Origin: Malus domestica
Lineage: Eukaryota > Streptophyta > Magnoliopsida > Rosales > Rosaceae
DNA length: 64,000 nucleotides
Reading direction: 5' to 3'
NCBI RefSeq assembly: GCF_042453785.1
Contig: NC_091661.1
Span: 29,937,501-30,001,500 of the forward strand
The notes under the pieces are model-generated. The model was not told where the DNA came from and did not search any database. It saw only the letters and a list, made by a program, of their open reading frames with translations. Below, piece by piece: positions 45,801-57,296 of the stretch. Position numbers and translations under genes: made by a program. Positions within the stretch are counted from its first letter, which is position 1; the number at the start of each line of letters is the position of its first letter.

Positions 45801-46410
45801 TGTAAGTTAGAGTGAGATAATTCTAGGGCTTTTTCTCAAGCCTTCGGCCACCGCCGATGTGGGACAGAGGAATTCTAACAGGCTGATTGTGGAAGGAGCA
45901 GCAACATACCGAGACCCGTTAAGGGGAACGCGATTTTGTTTTTCTCTCCTCATCCGAATGCATCGCCGGACAAGGGCAGTCCACATACCAGATGTCCTGT
46001 ACTTGAAAGGGCAATGTGGTGTGCCACAAAATTCCTTCATGCAAAAGCCATTGCCTGGGAGGAGATCCTTTAGAAGCTTAAGCTTTTTAAGCAAGTTCGA
46101 AAGTGCTTGTGGGAAAAGCTAGTGATTTTGGATAATAAAAAACGCTTTGAACAGACGTTTGGTGGATAAAGTTAAAACTGCTTATCATTTTGGAAGTAGG
46201 TGCTACTTCTAGTCTAGAAAGTAATTTGGGAAGCACTTGACGTGCTTGTAATATAAGTGCTTTCAGCGGAAGTGCTTTCTAGACCAAAGCTTCAAACGAT
46301 CTAAAGATAATGAATTATTACAAAAAAAAACCCAGATGGGTAAATGTTCAGATTACCAGAAACACTCAAAATTCCAACAAAAATTACAGACAAAATTCGA
46401 ACCTGATGAT
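45801..46410. other. No gene recognised
   Basis: The left part (about 45850-46080) has an open frame with no known match. About 46080-46300 has repeated agtgctt/aagcact motifs in both orientations, as in a degraded inverted-repeat element. Confidence 0.4.
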
Positions 46411-46602
46411 CTACTGTACGGATTCAGGAGATTGATTTGGTTTCTTCAAAGAACATGAAGATTTGAAGGCCTCGATCTGCGACTGGCACTTGACGTAGTC
46501 GCCTTTGTTCTCCTCCAAGCATTTCTTCAGGGCCTCGACGTCGCACGCCGACGTTATCTTCTTCCTCTCGCCGTACTGTGTTTCCACCGCCCTCGATTCC
46601 AT
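46411..46602 (-). CDS. Small CHCH-like protein (63 residues)
   Basis: A single-exon frame from ATG at 46602 to TGA-side end 46411. Four cysteines at 20, 28, 39 and 50 fall in two predicted helices (CDVEALKKC and CQSQIEAFKSSC), which resembles a coiled-coil-helix (CHCH) fold, although the spacings are CX7C and CX10C where classic twin CX9C would be expected. CHCH proteins are imported into the mitochondrial intermembrane space by disulfide relay and often help assemble respiratory complexes. The small size and charged helices fit. The family call is tentative. Confidence 0.65.
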   Translation of the reverse strand: MESRAVETQYGERKKITSACDVEALKKCLEENKGDYVKCQSQIEAFKSSCSLKKPNQSPESVQ

Positions 46603-46825
46603 CGTTTCCGACGACTTCGATCCGATCGGTTGAAATTGAAGAATTTGTGAAACAAAAATGAAATTGCGTCCAAGAAAAGGAATGCGAACTCACTAAAACG
46701 CGGCGTTTGCTGTTTTCATTCTTTTTTACTCCTTATATTTTACACCCCCAAATTCTACGGATCATTCAAAATGGGCCTTGATGCTTCCTTTGGTTTTGGG
46801 CACAGCTCACCATTTTTCGGATTGA

Positions 46826-46995
46826 AGAAAATTTTCATTGTGACGAGAACACGGATGATACATTACGTGTTTTTATGTAAGTGATGAGAATTTTTTTTTT
46901 AAGTTATTAACCTTTTAAAACATATATCCCACAATTTGCATAGTGACACGTGATGTACCACCCCGTGTGCCGGTTACATTGAAAAATCTCTCTTT
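46826..46995. mobile_element. MITE with ~40-bp imperfect terminal inverted repeats
   Basis: The left end attgtgacgagaacacgg...acattacgtg and the right end cacgtgatgtaccaccccgtgtgccggttacatt are inverted relatives. A second family member is at about 63060-63228. Confidence 0.6.
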
Positions 46996-47107
46996 GAATT
47001 GCAACATGCACACTCTTGGTCGAATGTTGTAACAAATCAAGACGGGACGAATGGGAGCACATGGTGGCCGGGACAGTTTGAGACGAGCCTAGAGAAATTG
47101 GAATAAG
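46996..47107. other. Intergenic, nothing recognised
   Basis: A short AT-rich spacer. Confidence 0.4.
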
Positions 47108-47264
47108 ACTTAGCTGCTGACATTTTCAGCAGGAGGTCCTGCTTACATCCAATCCCGGGTGGACATGTGTCCAAATTTTGATTTTTTTTAATCAAAACTT
47201 GGACACATGTCCACCCGAGATTGGATGTAAGTAAGACCTCCTGCTGAAATTTCAGCAACGAAGT
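47108..47264. repeat. Foldback repeat with ~70-bp arms
   Basis: The left arm (from 47108) and right arm (to 47264) pair with only a few mismatches around a T-rich loop near 47181-47191. It is a foldback MITE or a long hairpin; its transcript could feed small-RNA pathways. Confidence 0.9.
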
Positions 47265-47936
47265 AGCATCCAAGAAATTGTGTATCAGATTTCTAAGATC
47301 TTATTGTTGATAACATTACTAAAAGACGAGATAGAGACAAAAGTTGAAATGGGTCAACCTGTAAAGATCGATGATGTTTTATATATATATATTTAGTTTC
47401 GGTTCGGTTCAGGATTTCCGAACTATTGAATAGGTAATACTGAATCCTGTATCAAATGGTTTCGGATCGGTTCGGTATGACGTCTTGGAAATTTGGGGAA
47501 TTTTGATCTGGGATTTTTTTAGTTTGGGATCAGAATTTTTTCGGTTTGGGAAAATTTTTCCAACCCTAATTGTAGCCGATTCGTTAGATGCATGTATTGT
47601 ATTGTACCAATTCGACCCCGAAAGACGAAGTTAATATTAATTCAGTTTTTTGAGTTTGCCGCTGGAGGTTTTGGGCTGTTAATTAACATGTATAGGTGGG
47701 TACTGGATTGTTCTGTGTTGGCCCAATTAATGATTCGATTCGTATCCTTTTCGGGAAGGAGCGTGTAAGCGCGCCACGTCAGTAAAATTTGAATTCCCTC
47801 CCAAAAATTTTAACGGCTATTTTGCTGGCACTTGCCAAAATTATAAGAAAATCATAAATAAATAAAAAAACCAGAACCAAATCAAGGGATAATTCGTACT
47901 GCTCTCTCTCTCTCTCTCTCCATCTTCAATTCTACG
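47265..47936. other. Intergenic and kinesin upstream region
   Basis: About 47380-47570 contains ttcggttcgg-type low-complexity repeats. A CT microsatellite (about 47900-47921) lies in the kinesin 5' leader. Confidence 0.5.
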
Positions 47937-50900
47937 ATGGCGTCGTCTTTGTGCGACAACCCTGACCGCACCAAGACCCCAACGCGCTCCAAACCATCTC
48001 GGAAGGTCCGATTTGTAGCGAAAGTCAGGGGATTTATGGACGCAGAGGCCGAGTTTTCGAAGGGGGACTCTTGGATCTCCGTGAACAAGCCCAATGGAGA
48101 GGGTTCGGAGAGTGTCACTCTCTCTTTCAAAGAGCAGCAGCCTACAAGGTAACGTCGATTTCTGTATTGAATTCCTACTGATTCTTACTCTTTTGGGTTT
48201 TGTTACGAAATGAAAATTGTTAATTTTTGTGACGTGATTAAGTGTAAGGTCACAAGTTTTATCATCTACTTTGTGTTGTAGTCGTAAAGAATCGTATGAA
48301 TTGGATTACTTCTACGACCAACACGAAGACAATGGCGTAATCTTTTCGCGAGAGGTGAAGCCTCTAATACCTGGAGTTCTTGGTGGTTGTAATGCCACTG
48401 TTGTTACATTGGGAGCAAGAGGCAGTGGAAAGACTTGCTTAATTCAGGTGGGGTGTATTTCTCCCCAATTTCCCCCCCAAGTTTTAGTCTTTTAACTATT
48501 TTTTTCTTTCGAAATAGCATGTATAGTGATGAGATGAACCACTTGATTTTGAAGGGTTCTGCTGAGAAACCAGGTTTGGCAGCTCTAGCAATGGCTGAAA
48601 TTTTTTTGGCCGCGGAGAAAGATGGAAATTCCGTTAATATATCATCTTACGAGGTCTATCAGGACCATGTGTATGATATCTTGGATCCAGAACGACGACT
48701 AGTTTTGGTACAGGGTGATGCTCAAGGGAAAATTCGGCTTAAAGGACTTTCTCGGGTAAGTTATTTGTTGTTTGTTTTCAATCGAGATAGCAAGAGCGGC
48801 TTTCTATTGTGCATTGTTCATGAGTCATGACATATCTGTTCATACCTTTCCAGGTTCCCGTGAAATCGGTTTCAGAATTCTACAATTTATATGTAAGTGG
48901 GTGTGCTTCCTGTAAACGAGCACAAAAAGTAGCTACTGAACTTCCTCGTCGCGGCCACAAGGGCTTGATAGTGCATGTATCATCTCCTAGTGAAAGTTCA
49001 GATGCCCTTCATGTGGGAAAATTGAATTTTGTTGACTTGGCAGGTTGTATGTCTTTTTAACAACAGGCCAAACATGTTTCAGCCTCTTTTTTTCTTCTCG
49101 TTTGTTGTTTGTTTGACAATGTTATATAGGAAATAACTTTATTCAATCTGCCCTTAATAGGTTATGAGGGAACCCGTAGGAAAAGTGTCGATGGCCTTAA
49201 TCTTGTGGAGACTAGTAAAATTCACAAGTCAATATATGCCATGTTGAATGTTGTTCATGCTCTACGCGCTTCTGGAAATCATGTACCTTACCGGGAAAGC
49301 AAACTCACACATTTATTGCAAGACTCCCTGAGTGGAGCGCATAGAGTTCTGATGGTCACTTGCTTGGTAAGAGTTGTTCGTTTGGTTGCAAGTTTTCTTT
49401 TTCTGGTTTATTGTTGTCTGGGAGCTTTGGTTGTCTTTTGACCTTAATTCTTTCTTTTTCAATGTAGAAACCAACATTTTGTCAAGATTCCATGTACATG
49501 GTAAGCCTGATGTCTCGATCTTGTCAAAATAATAATGGGGCTGTCATGGAGTCTACAAAGAAGACTAAATGTTTGACAAGATCAGCGGTGGTTCCATCAC
49601 GTAAGGGCCATATACCGCAGACCATTGTGGGTACAACAAAGAAACAAACCATTTCCAGAGCGCCTCTTTCTGAAAAGAAGATCAATTGCAGTATGACTCC
49701 CGTATTGAAAGGAAGGTATGTTATGAAGGTTTCCCTTTGTACACTAAGTTATAGCTGAATCATTTGTTCCCTTTCCAGTAATGACTGTAGTTTCTGAAAT
49801 ATGTGCTATTTTTTTCTTTTTAAAGGAAGCTATTTGATGAAAAAAATAAATTGACCAAATCGAAGAAGGTACATGATCTCTTACTTTGTGCCGAGCATTT
49901 CATATATCCTGGATATTTTTGATTTAGTGAAAAGATGGAAAAAACACCACCTTATATGCTAGAGTACACATTTTTATGGGAAGCATTTTGCAAATTGAAG
50001 TAATCCGATTCCGAATATGGTTTTTCAACCTGAGTTTACCTTATTAATTTTAATGCAGGGAAGTTCAATCTCAGATATCGCATCGACCTCAGAAACTTCT
50101 GTAGATAAAGAGGTAAGGGTCTTTTATATTGTACTTTTGATTTTGTCTATATTTAGAATTTCAAGAAGTGAGAACACTTTTGGGGGAGTAATCTTGTATT
50201 CTTATTTATAGGCATTGCATCGTATTTTTGCAGGAAATGTCCGTTTCAAGTGTTACGGAAGTAGCAGAACCTTCAGTGGTATGTAACTCATCCTTCACAG
50301 TACTCCTGTATTGTATAATTTGTATTGCTATAGACAATCATTTGGAATCTTCGATTGACGTCACTGATGGTCTATGCAGGAGAATACGTTGTCAGATGCA
50401 CTGAAACCCCTGGAACTTACTTCTATGGGTGAAAAGGTAACGTAGAAGTCTAGAAAAATATAGTAGGAGGATTTTGTTTTTATAAGATGTAAATGTTAAA
50501 GGTGTGATGGGTGTCAACTGACATTTTGCAGGATAATTTATCATCAGATGCTCCAAAGCATGCAGAATGCATTTTAATGGCAAAAAAGGTAATGGAAAGT
50601 TTCAACACAAAAGCATCATGAGTTGGAATTGTGGAGTACCTTCTTGATGGATTGTTCATATTGTTTCCAGGATGTTTCTTTTAATTCTGATGCTCGTACT
50701 GAGAAACATACTCCGGGTGTCAACAGCCGAGATGACTTCTCTTTACTTGAAGAAGGTTGGTTTCTTATGGTTTGAATCGGCAAACCTCATCTGCAAGATA
50801 TTGGATGCAAATTGACCTAACAAATCCTAATTTGGTCTTTCAATTGACAGGTCATCATGTTGAAAAGGAAGGCAAGAACTCAGATGTCAATGATGAAAAA

Positions 50901-51863
50901 TCGCCGCCAATAAGTTCAAGATTACAAGAATTATCAAACAATCTGAAAAACCTTCTTTCTGCAACTCCTGTGTGCAAAAAGATATCAGATGCATCAAAAA
51001 CCGACTGTTCTGCAACTCCCTTGTGCATAAAGATGCGAGAGGAGAATGATGCTTCATCCAACAATGTAGAACCGAAAACTCCGGCTAATAAGGGTACGAA
51101 AGACAATAGATGTGAGGTTACAAATGTCAACAGCCCTTGGGAAGCGCTTAGTGTGCGTAATTCTGAAGTGAAGGTATGATCTATACCTTATCTTCATTCT
51201 GTTCATGTCTTCAATTTCGTTCCAAGTTCTAATGTTATACCGTCATTGCAGCATTCTCTTGTTCAAGAATATCTCGGCTTCTTAAATACAGCCAACAAGT
51301 AAGTATATATGCTTTTCGATCAGTAGTGTGCTTCGTATCCTTACTCTACAAGCCTAATCTTTTCTTCATTTTTACTCCTTATAGGGAAGAATTGAAAAGA
51401 TTAAAGGTGAGGATCGGAACCTCTTTTTTATTATCATCGCTGTTCTCTAGCGTTTTTCGTTCTCAACTTATTTGAAATTTTACGTTTAGGGGATTGGTGA
51501 GAAGCGAGCAACCTACATCATGGAACTGCGCGATGAATCTCCGAAGCCCTTCAAGAATGTAAGTATTCTCAAATCCCACATCAGAGATTTTAAAGGAAAA
51601 CAAAACTAGTAGAGGGGATGTAGTTATATAATGCTTTTAAGTTGGTTTCTAATCCGATGTTGTTTTCTTTGTTTTCAGCTTGATGATTTAGAAGAGATCG
51701 GACTTTCGGCTAAGCAGGTATATCTCGTCGATTTTGAGACTTGTATGGATCATTTGCTTAACATATGGAAGTATCGATGTGTTCGATTTGACGCTGGAAT
51801 TTGTGTTTTGTTGCACAGATTAAGGGATTGATGAAGAAGGAATTTGGAGGGCTATTCAATTAG
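47937..51863 (+). CDS. Kinesin-like protein, KIN-10/Kid type (18 exons)
   Basis: Exons: 47937-48148, 48282-48447, 48555-48755, 48854-49043, 49161-49366, 49468-49715, 49826-49868, 50059-50112, 50234-50278, 50380-50436, 50532-50588, 50671-50755, 50851-51173, 51252-51298, 51385-51406, 51490-51558, 51679-51717, 51819-51863. They join in frame to 702 residues. The motor is N-terminal: VRFVAKVRG, P-loop GARGSGKT (115-122), EVYQDHVYDIL, and switch II DLAGYE. Switch I, normally SSRSH, reads PRRGHKG. The middle region is low complexity with short exons. The C-terminus (LKGIGEKRATYIMELR...LEEIGLSAKQIKGLMKK) is a helix-hairpin-helix as in the chromokinesin Kid/KIF22 and plant KIN-10, so chromosome-arm or DNA binding in division is likely. 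Motor activity is uncertain because of the altered switch I. Confidence 0.9.
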
Positions 51864-52191
51864 CGAATCTAAAATTCGGAGACGTCGGAGAATTTCTCTC
51901 CTCCTTGTAATTTATTTCCGTTTGGTCAGTTCTGTATCACAAGAACAGATATTGTCTTGTTGGCTGGCATTGGCAAACATATTGCCTTAAACCTTCATGT
52001 AATTCGTTTATCGTGTAATACTTTGTACTCTGTTTTCTTGATTCCGCAACGAAATTTCTAAGAGACAGAAAAGGAGGAAACACTGCACATTGTAATCGTA
52101 CTCGAGCAATTGTTTCTTTACATCTAAAAAATAAACGAAGAAACAAATTCAAACAAATACAACTGAATTGATCCGAAAAGTAACTGATTTA
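51864..52191. other. Convergent 3' ends
   Basis: 328 bp between the stop codons of the kinesin (plus) and the coiled-coil gene (minus), so their 3' UTRs probably meet or overlap here. Confidence 0.6.
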
Positions 52192-54477
52192 TCACCCGCT
52201 ATAGTGAAGCAAGGCTTGCATTTCAGGTAGGAATCGTCTTACAGGCTTAATACTGTTTTGTGCATTGTTAGAAGCTTTCAGGAGTCGCCATGGCCAACAT
52301 ATGTGTCTCACCCTTCGGTTATTGCGCTCTCTGCTCTCTGCTTCTTCTACTTGCTTTGTTAGTTCTTCTATACGTGCCCGTAGTCCTGATGCCCTGCTAT
52401 CGGCCAGCTGCAGGGACCTCTCTGCTGCTGCCTGCGCAGCCATAGCGGTCGCTGCAAGTTCTTCTTTCATCTTCAGTTTGCCATTTGATATGTCGAGAGC
52501 CGCCTTTGTCTTCTCCAATTCTTGCTTCAGAATGGCGATCTAACGAAATAGCATACCAAAGTGTGAGAGACTAAATTCAAGAACACCAGATAAGGAAATA
52601 AAGCGTAGAACTAAATCTTAGTAAACACGCAGTAGCAATTAGTAATGGGGAATAGAAATTTACCACTTTCTCACGTTCTCCAATCTCAGTTTTCCCAGCT
52701 TCAACTTCTAGCTCGCAAGCTTCTCTCCATCTAGCAACCTCTGCTTCACTTTCCTTTATTTCGATCATGAGTTCTTCAACCTACGACAATAAAATGACAA
52801 AAACAATTCAGCAAGAAGGTGAATACACATTAGGACCGCAAAGCAAACAAACAACGGATTTTTGTTATAGCCCATTACATTTTGAGTTAAAACCCTCTCT
52901 CTATTCTCTAACTCCTTGATGTACTGCGTGTTTTCCGAAATTTGTTGAGCTTGTTTTTCCGCGAGACTCTGCAAGCGCTCAGTGTCTGACCTGGCATAGA
53001 ATTGATAATAAGTAATCGACAACTAAATCAACGATGCTCAACGTAAACAGTATGGCTATAGTACAAGTATGGTTAGAGAAGTGCTTTCAGAAACTCATAT
53101 TCATAAAAAGCTTGAACTATTGACAACTTTTCATCACATAACATCAGGAATCATACTCAAACAGTTAACATTTCCCTGAACTAAACAATGTTCTCCTTTT
53201 TTTCTGAACCGTTTGTAAGAACTAAGAACTGCCATCATTTCGAAATCCAAATTCAGGTAAATAACACCGAAACAAAGCTTATATCTTCGATAGCTAACCT
53301 ACCTCACAATCAAAATACCAATGCAAATTCAAATACGAACATAATTCAATGACGAACTACCTAGATTCATCCAGAGATCTTCTCAACTGAGTGATCTCAA
53401 GCCGCAGGTTCTTCATGATCTTCTCTACAGTCGAGGCCTGATACGAATAATCAAACACGAAAATACCAACGAGAAATCATAAATTAGCTCAAACAATCCA
53501 TGACCGAAACAACGAAAAATTGAACTCACCAGACTGATGACCCCCTCTTCACAGTCACTGCCATCCGATTTACTTCCTGCAGTAGACCCTGCACCGTCCA
53601 GCTTATCCCCGGAACTCTCCGGCGACTGCTCATTGCCCCCACTTCCCATTATAAACCCAAACCCAACTCTCTGCAAAATAGGCACCCGCTTCTGCTCGCT
53701 TCCCTTCAACCTCTTCACCACCGCCTCCTTCTCCGCCAGAGCAACCCTTAGCAGGCTGCTGATATCTCTGTTCTCCTCCGTCAGACTCACCACGCTATTC
53801 TCCAACTCCTTCTTCTCCTTCTTCCTCAGCTCTTTATACTCACTCACCTGCGCCTCCGCCGAAGCTGTCAGCCGCGCAACCGCCGCAATCTCCTCATAAA
53901 CCGCCCTCCACTCTGGGTCGGATTCCGATTCCGCACCGGTCCCCTCAGCTTCTTCAGTTCCATTCCCTACCTTTTCGTCGCCGACGCAGTCGATTATTCC
54001 GATTATACCCTCCTTGATCGATCGGAGCGAATCCAAGCACTTAAGCAAAAACCCATCTCTCTCTTTTCTCTCAAGCTCCAATCTTTCAATCGTCTCCCGA
54101 CAAACTCGCACCTCGTTTTCAATCACCTCCTTCAATTTCAGCTCCTCCTCCAATTTCGAGTCAAACCCATCTTCCTTTTCTCTCAGACAACCTTCGAGCT
54201 TCTGAATTTCGTCGCGAAGCGACTCTCTCTCGCCGGAAATTTCTCCGACGACTTTGGTTAGCTCGTTGTTGCGAGCCAGGGCATCGTCTCTCTGCTGCCG
54301 GATGAGATCAGAGTCTTCATCCATCGCCACGGACTTCGATAGCAGGGCTTGGTGTGACTGGCGGAGGGACTCGAGCTCGGCGAGAAGACCATCTCCGGAT
54401 GCGGAGGTTTCTGGGTTGTTCGGCGGATCTGGGCCGTTCACCTGGGTTTCTGGGAGTGTTTCTGTAGGGTTTTCCAT
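52192..54477 (-). CDS. Long coiled-coil protein (5 exons), At3g49055-like (tentative)
   Basis: Minus-strand exons 54477-53530, 53437-53361, 52990-52879, 52780-52664 and 52539-52192 have GT-AG borders and join in frame to 533 residues. After a Pro/Asn-rich start (about 1-30) the protein is mostly heptad-like coiled coil (about 30-150, 190-270 and 320-490), interrupted by an acidic Gly/Glu segment (about 170-190) and a Gly/Ser-rich linker with FGFIMGSGG (about 275-310). The C-terminus contains RHICWPWRLL. There is no enzyme domain and no signal peptide. I associate it loosely with the uncharacterised Arabidopsis coiled-coil protein At3g49055; function is unknown, and a scaffold or cytoskeletal role would be a guess. 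A ggatcc-type MITE lies about 270 bp upstream of the start codon. Confidence 0.85.
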
Positions 54478-54744
54478 GGTCCATAGAGCAGACGATAACT
54501 ATGGATCGTCATGAAGTGCGTGACTGAGAGAGTTAAAGTTTCAGAACTACCAGTCAAAGAAGCGTAGATGGAGAAGGAGAGAAGCAAGTTTGTGCGAGTT
54601 TGCGTTTTGGCGCGGGACACTTTCTGATGGGCCAGAAAGGTTTGGGCTTTTCTCTGAAACTGGGCTGTTGCAATTGGGCTTTCTGTTGAGTTGACTTTTT
54701 TGCCCATGTGTTGGTCCGGATTTATCGCTACTTCCGTTGAATTG

Positions 54745-54950
54745 GACGAGTCCGGATCCTCTCCGGATCCCCAAAAACTGAGCACCCTGAGAAATCAATC
54801 AGGATCGTTGAAATTTAATCTAACGGCTATAATTATTATAACTTTAAATGAGCCTCCTGTTTGTAATCGTTGGATTAAATTTTAACGGTCCAAGATCATT
54901 GCTTAGATTGCTCAGTTTTTGAGGATCCGGTTCCGAATTGGAACCCGACG
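54745..54950. mobile_element. ggatcc-type MITE in the promoter region of the coiled-coil gene
   Basis: Inverted termini: left tccggatccccaaaaactgagca (about 54763-54785), right complement tgctcagtttttgaggatccgg (about 54909-54930), extending outward through ggatcc/ttcc blocks. The interior is AT-rich. Confidence 0.7.
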
Positions 54951-55196
54951 AATTGTAATAAGTTTATATGCACCAAAGGAAACGACACTTTCTAAAAACC
55001 AGTTTAAAAGTTAGTCATTTTTTCTTAAAATAACAAAACACGTAAAATAGGGGGTTGAATATTCCCAAATGACCCCTATCAAGCCTTAACTTAATAAAAG
55101 GACATTAAACCTGAATATTATAAGGGCCAATTTAGAAGTACATTTAAAATTATGAAAGCGTTTTTAGAGAAAATATTTTTAGTAAGTGCTCTTTGT
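54951..55196. other. Intergenic, nothing recognised
   Basis: An AT-rich spacer with no open frame of note. Confidence 0.4.
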
Positions 55197-55591
55197 CAAT
55201 GGCGGAGCCACATTAAGGGCTACCCTGGGCTATAGCCCATGTAGCTTTATGTGAAAAATAAAATTTTGCATGTAATTTTTATTAATTTTCGAATGTAACC
55301 CATTATATATTTAGTCTTTGATCCGAATTTCTCGGTTTAGTTATATAATACATTTTACAAACAATCTCTTTTTCTTACATCATTTTTCTCATCGCTTCTT
55401 GTACATGTACAAGTTTGGATTTGTTTGAATTTTCACCTGTAACTGTTTAATAGCGAAAATTCTTGGCTCACATTGTGAAAATTTTCTTCAGCTAGCTGGT
55501 AATGTGAAAAATACAATATAAAGTTTCTTTGTTTATATATTTAGATCTTTAAGCTAGCTCACCCGATAAAAAATTTCTAGCTCTGCCATTG
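55197..55591. mobile_element. MITE-like element, caatggcggagcc type
   Basis: Left end caatggcggagcca and right end tagctctgccattg are inverted relatives. The enclosed gggctaccctgggctatagccc block is itself palindromic. The target duplication is unclear. Confidence 0.55.
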
Positions 55592-56562
55592 CTTTATACA
55601 AGAAGCACTAGTTATGTGTTTTTTTCAGATAAGCGTCCTAAGTGTTTTTTTAGGATTTACTTACTTTTTTACTAAGTTGGTTCTAAATACATTTTTACCA
55701 CAAAGCGTTTTCAACCATTTTAAAATCACTTGCAAACAAACCCTAATACTTTAAAGTGGTTTTGCTGCCTAAAATATTTGATGTGTTGTTGCAGGTTGGA
55801 CTTGGAGTCCTTATAAAATGTCTGATTTTTCATACCTGTTTTTATTGTATTATAATCAGGAGATGTTGAGTGCTTGATGTTATTGGCTTTTGCCTAATCC
55901 GTATTAACGTGCTAATCAAACGCGTGTATGGCGTAATGAAGGCAAGTCTTTTTCTTCCCTCGTAATCCTACTCACATGGACAAGACGAACGTCCAAAAGG
56001 AATAGGAATGTGATATCCACATACTCATTTTTATTTTTTTACATGTTTTTTTAGTTTACAACCGTCAGATCGGATAAATTGAAAAATGTCAAAAGACATA
56101 AATTAACAAAAGATATATGAGAAGTAAAAAAACGTGTGTAGATAGCATAACACAAAGAATAAAAAGATCGTAATTGCCATGCAAGTGCACTATAATTTAA
56201 TTTTATTAAATTATCTCGTTGGTTTGACTTTTTTCTACTATTTGTCTATTAATCTAGAAAGATTGACATATTCCTACTTAATTTTCCCTTTTATGTTCTT
56301 ACGTGCAAAAAATGTCCAAGTTTGCACGAATTCAAACTACTTTATAGTAAATAGATATTTGTTTTAATTATGAACTTTGATTTTCTTTTGGTATATTTAA
56401 TCAAATGACGCGAAAAAAAATGTGCAAAAAAGATGCACATAAATTTTTATTTATTTTTTGCTATTTTTGGGTATTGCTGAATTATTTTTCTATAGTGCCA
56501 ATTATTTCAAATTTTTTATGACAGAATGATATACTTTTTGTTTTCTAACAAAGTGGTATTCT
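55592..56562. other. Intergenic, nothing recognised
   Basis: AT-rich DNA with no gene. Confidence 0.4.
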
Positions 56563-56563
56563 T

Positions 56564-56880
56564 TTTTTTTTTTTTTTTTTTAAAGCAAAGATTTCATTGA
56601 AAGATAGTGGCTACAAACCAATTGCAACAAATAAGTCCAATAAAATTTGGGATAGTCAAATCCCAAACAACAAAAGGACATAATAGTAAAAATAAAAACA
56701 AACCTAATTCCTATTCCGCACAGGCAGAAATCCGCCGCTACTGTCGACACTACCACCTTGGCAACGGCCACATGGGCAGCTGCCGACGCCAGCCAGAGAA
56801 AAGAGTCGACGACAGGAAGATGGAACTCCGAGTTTGTGTGAGAGAGAAGAAAAAAAAGAGCGGTTGCTAGGGTTTGCGAC
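56564..56880 (-). mobile_element. Poly-A retroposon (LINE- or SINE-like) on the minus strand
   Basis: A T run of about 18-21 at the left (poly-A tail on the minus strand) and a leader-like start (gtcgcaaaccctagcaacc) at the right are flanked by the 9-bp duplication ggtattctt (56555-56563 and 56881-56889). The minus-strand 3' end tcaatgaaatctttgcttt before the A tail resembles plant LINE 3' ends. At 317 bp it is probably an internally deleted LINE derivative or a short retroposed transcript. Confidence 0.65.
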
Positions 56881-56889
56881 GGTATTCTT

Positions 56890-57296
56890 AATTATCTTAT
56901 ATTTTTACAAACTAGTGTAAATAGCAAACACTTTGTTCAAACCAATTTACCTAACACATGTCTACTTACTTCAATCTTAAGCATCGAGTCCATTGACAAA
57001 AACTTTCCTTTATTCCATTAACTTTTCTACTTTAACTTTATATAAAAGGACACATTTATTAATTTTTCCTCCAAAAAAAAAATAAAAAAATAAAGGTGTA
57101 AGAATCTCAGCCCAACCCAAATAAGTAAAGCCGTTTTTGTCACGAAGCAGGCAAGACTAATCCTCCCACCGTACAAATTACCGCGTCTTTACGGGCTACA
57201 GTCACTCGGTCATGACTGAGTTTTGACTCACCGAGTTCAAAATCCCCCAAACCCGGGATTCGGAATTCCACGAGACTCGGTGGCGGTACTGTTCCG
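56890..57296. other. Intergenic and upstream region of the U-box gene
   Basis: No gene. The final ~100 bp is the GC-richer leader of the next gene. Confidence 0.5.

Noticed and set aside
45859-46122. Open frame MGQRNSNRL...
   Set aside because: No recognisable domain, transposon-like surroundings, no splice or start support.
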